Source of the DNA: an uncultured Lysobacterales bacterium
GTDB taxonomy: Bacteria > Pseudomonadota > Gammaproteobacteria > Xanthomonadales > Xanthomonadaceae
Length of the DNA: 7,128 nt
Direction: 5' to 3'
NCBI GenBank assembly: GCA_946886865.1
Contig: CAMPJI010000109.1
Location: forward strand, 1 to 7,128
Made by a program: the position numbers and the translations under genes. A model generated the notes under the pieces. It was not told the origin of the DNA and searched no databases. It was given only the letters and a program-made list of their open reading frames with translations. This document shows, piece by piece, positions 5,538-7,128 of this stretch (position 1 is its first letter; the number at the start of each line of letters is the position of its first letter).

Positions 5538-6698
5538 TCAGTCGCGCGCCGTGTCGGGCGCGGCGTGGTGCTGTGTGTCGCGCTCGGCCACCTCGGCCTC
5601 GCGCACGATCTCGCGTTGTGCGTCTTCCTGCGCATCGTTGCCCGAGAGCTCGGCGCGCTCGCGCTCGCTCAGCGTGGACTCCGGCACGTCGTCCGCATCG
5701 GCCGGCCGCGGCGTCGCCCCCGCATCGCGCCCGCGCGCGCCGCTCAACCAGTCCAGTGCGTCCTGTCCTTCCAGCCCGAACGCGCTGCGCAGGCGCAGGT
5801 CGCGTTGCGGGAACGGAATCTCGATGCCGTGCTCTTTCAGCGACGTGTCCAGCTCCCACAGGTAGGCGGCCTTGATCGCGGCGTTGCGGCGCGCGGCCTC
5901 TTCGGTCAGCCACACGGCCAGGATGAACTCCACCGCGCTGTCGCCGAAGCCCACCAGCCACACCTGCGGCCGGTCCTCGCCTTCCATCGCGCGGGTGAAG
6001 GGCACGCGCGACGCGGCTTCCAGCGCGGCCTTCTTCACCAGCTCCTTGTCCACGCCGTACGCCACCCCGAACGGCACGCGCAGGCGCCGTCGCGTGCCGC
6101 GCAGGGTCCAGTTCACCACGCGTCCGCTGACGAACTCCGAGTTCGGCACCAGGATGTCGATGTTGTCGTTGGTGGTGATGCGGGTGGCGCGGATGTTGAT
6201 GTCGCGCACCGTGCCGCGCAGCTCGGCATCGAGCTCGACGAAATCGCCCACCTTCAGCGACTTGTCGAACAGCAGGATCAGGCCGGACATGAAGTTGTTG
6301 AAGATCGCCTGCAGGCCGAAGCCCAGGCCCACGCCGAGCGCGCCGGCGAATACGGTGAACTTGCCGACGGGAATCCCGGCCAGTTCCAGCGCCAGCAGCA
6401 CGCCGACCGCCAGGAGGACGTAATGGACGATGCGCGAAACGGTGTACACCGAGGCGGCGTTGGCGCCGGTGCGGCTGCCGTAGCGCCCCAGCGCGCGCTG
6501 GGCCAGCAGCGATACGAACCACACCGCCAGCAACGCCAGCACCGCCGCCAGCAGCCCGCCGACGGTGATGCTCAGCCCGCCGAACGGGATCAGCTCGTAG
6601 TCGAGCACGCCGCGCGCATGGGCCAGCCCCTCATCGGCCGTCTCGAGCACGCGGTCGCCCGCCTGCTCGAGCCGTTCGACTGGCGCGGCCTTCGCCAT
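5538..6698 (-). CDS. MscS-family mechanosensitive ion channel
   Basis: A 386-residue inner-membrane channel of the small-conductance mechanosensitive family, which releases solutes on hypo-osmotic shock. An amphipathic N-terminal helix (to about 30) precedes three hydrophobic segments (about 41-66, 86-108 and 113-145). The pore helix is Gly/Ala-rich, AGALGVGLGFGLQAIFNNF, ending in the family's F-x-SG-x3-LF. The beta domain follows, with VGDFVELD, VRDINIRATRI and DILVPNSEF (149-189), then the alpha/beta cytoplasmic domain to about residue 310. Beyond it is a roughly 75-residue polar, acidic, low-complexity tail not needed for the fold. ATG at 6698 is 7 bp after the aceF stop with no clear ribosome site, so coupling to aceF is likely; lpdA follows after 15 bp. 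Which MscS paralogue it is cannot be told here, so no symbol is given. Confidence 0.93.
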   Translation of the reverse strand: MAKAAPVERLEQAGDRVLETADEGLAHARGVLDYELIPFGGLSITVGGLLAAVLALLAVWFVSLLAQRALGRYGSRTGANAASVYTVSRIVHYVLLAVGVLLALELAGIPVGKFTVFAGALGVGLGFGLQAIFNNFMSGLILLFDKSLKVGDFVELDAELRGTVRDINIRATRITTNDNIDILVPNSEFVSGRVVNWTLRGTRRRLRVPFGVAYGVDKELVKKAALEAASRVPFTRAMEGEDRPQVWLVGFGDSAVEFILAVWLTEEAARRNAAIKAAYLWELDTSLKEHGIEIPFPQRDLRLRSAFGLEGQDALDWLSGARGRDAGATPRPADADDVPESTLSERERAELSGNDAQEDAQREIVREAEVAERDTQHHAAPDTARD

Positions 6699-6705
6699 CG
6701 GGCCG

Positions 6706-7128
6706 TCAGAGCAGCGCGCGGCGCAGGTCGCCCAGCAACTGGGCCAGGGTCGCGGTGAAACGCGCGGCCGCCGCGCCGTCGATCACGCGGTGGTCGTAGC
6801 TCAGCGACAACGGCAACATGAGCCGTGGCTGGAACGCCGTGCCGTCCCAGACCGGCTTCATCGCCGACTTGGACACGCCCAGGATCGCCACCTCCGGCGC
6901 ATTGACGATCGGCGTGAACGCGGTGCCGCCGATGCCGCCGAGTGAACTGATGGAGAAGCAGCCGCCGCTCATGTCGGACGGGCCCAGCTTGCCCTCGCGC
7001 GCCTTGGCGGCGAGCTCGCCGGTCTCGCGCGCAATCTGCATCACGCCCTTCCTGTCGCAGTCGCGCACCACCGGCACCACCAGCCCGTTGGGCGTGTCGG
7101 CGGCAAACCCGATGTGGAAGTACTTCTT
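6706..7128 (-). CDS. aceF: Pyruvate dehydrogenase E2 (dihydrolipoamide acetyltransferase), C-terminal part (partial)
   Basis: Only the last 140 residues are in the window; the N-terminal lipoyl and E1/E3-binding domains lie beyond the right edge. The visible part is the core of the acyltransferase domain, which moves the acetyl group from lipoamide to CoA and builds the E2 cubic or higher core. The catalytic motif DHRVIDG places His113 and Asp117 (window numbering), and Ser61 in SISSLGG is 52 residues before the histidine, as for the transition-state serine in Azotobacter E2. [31 protein letters not shown] and KPVWDG are typical of pyruvate-type E2, not the succinyl (SucB) or branched-chain type. 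The frame stays open to the window edge, so the true start is outside. lpdA two genes downstream supports the assignment to pyruvate dehydrogenase. Confidence 0.95.
   Translation of the reverse strand, partial: KKYFHIGFAADTPNGLVVPVVRDCDRKGVMQIARETGELAAKAREGKLGPSDMSGGCFSISSLGGIGGTAFTPIVNAPEVAILGVSKSAMKPVWDGTAFQPRLMLPLSLSYDHRVIDGAAAARFTATLAQLLGDLRRALL

Noticed and set aside
4090..6522. 810-codon minus-strand frame spanning lpdA and the channel gene
   Set aside because: It is a frame-shifted shadow of both genes, Arg/Gly/Ala-rich with no domain, while the overlapping frames encode complete, recognisable proteins.
5565..6758. 397-codon + strand frame opposite the channel gene
   Set aside because: Compositionally biased (Gln/Arg/His/Ala), no family match by eye, fully antisense to a well-supported MscS-family gene.

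Overview
This window is a GC-rich stretch of what looks like a gammaproteobacterial chromosome, most likely family Xanthomonadaceae (Lysobacter, Luteimonas or a relative). The assignment is an inference. It rests on the ATP synthase and pyruvate dehydrogenase protein sequences, the lipoyl-E3 fusion, and a GTAG-headed palindromic repeat of the kind known as REP/SMAG elements in Stenotrophomonas and relatives. Nearly all of the content is housekeeping energy metabolism. I see no prophage, insertion sequence, CRISPR array, tRNA or rRNA.

Right part, transcribed leftward (7128 to about 3358): the end of a pyruvate dehydrogenase operon. It holds the C-terminal catalytic part of the E2 acetyltransferase (aceF, cut by the window edge), then a mechanosensitive-channel (MscS-family) gene 7 bp downstream, then a 623-residue dihydrolipoamide dehydrogenase (lpdA) with its own N-terminal lipoyl domain, 15 bp after the channel gene. 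The tight spacing suggests one transcript. About 270 bp past lpdA is a good intrinsic terminator on this strand, at 3358..3380. The 326-bp stretch 3325..3650 also carries a paired inverted REP element (3527..3600) and a second strong hairpin (3465..3495).

Middle, rightward: one small gene, 3118..3324, for a DUF2061-type membrane protein of unknown function, facing away from the ATP synthase operon. The 135 bp shared by the two divergent units (2983..3117) shows no convincing promoter for the small gene.

Left part, leftward (about 2982 to 1): the start of the F1Fo ATP synthase operon in the classical order atpI-atpB-atpE-atpF-atpH-atpA, with atpA running off the left edge after 22 codons. A well-spaced sigma70-type promoter (TTGCCC-17-TATACT) lies just before atpI and helps choose a GTG start for that gene. 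The operon is not evenly spaced. It has a U-rich, less GC-rich leader before atpE, two tandem hairpins without U-runs between atpE and atpF, and a degenerate REP-like palindrome between atpH and atpA. These plausibly tune the unequal subunit output the complex needs (many c subunits, few a).

No clearly new system is present. The points most worth a second look are the RNA-level structures inside the atp operon, the REP remnant inside an essential operon, and the channel gene wedged between E2 and E3 of pyruvate dehydrogenase.
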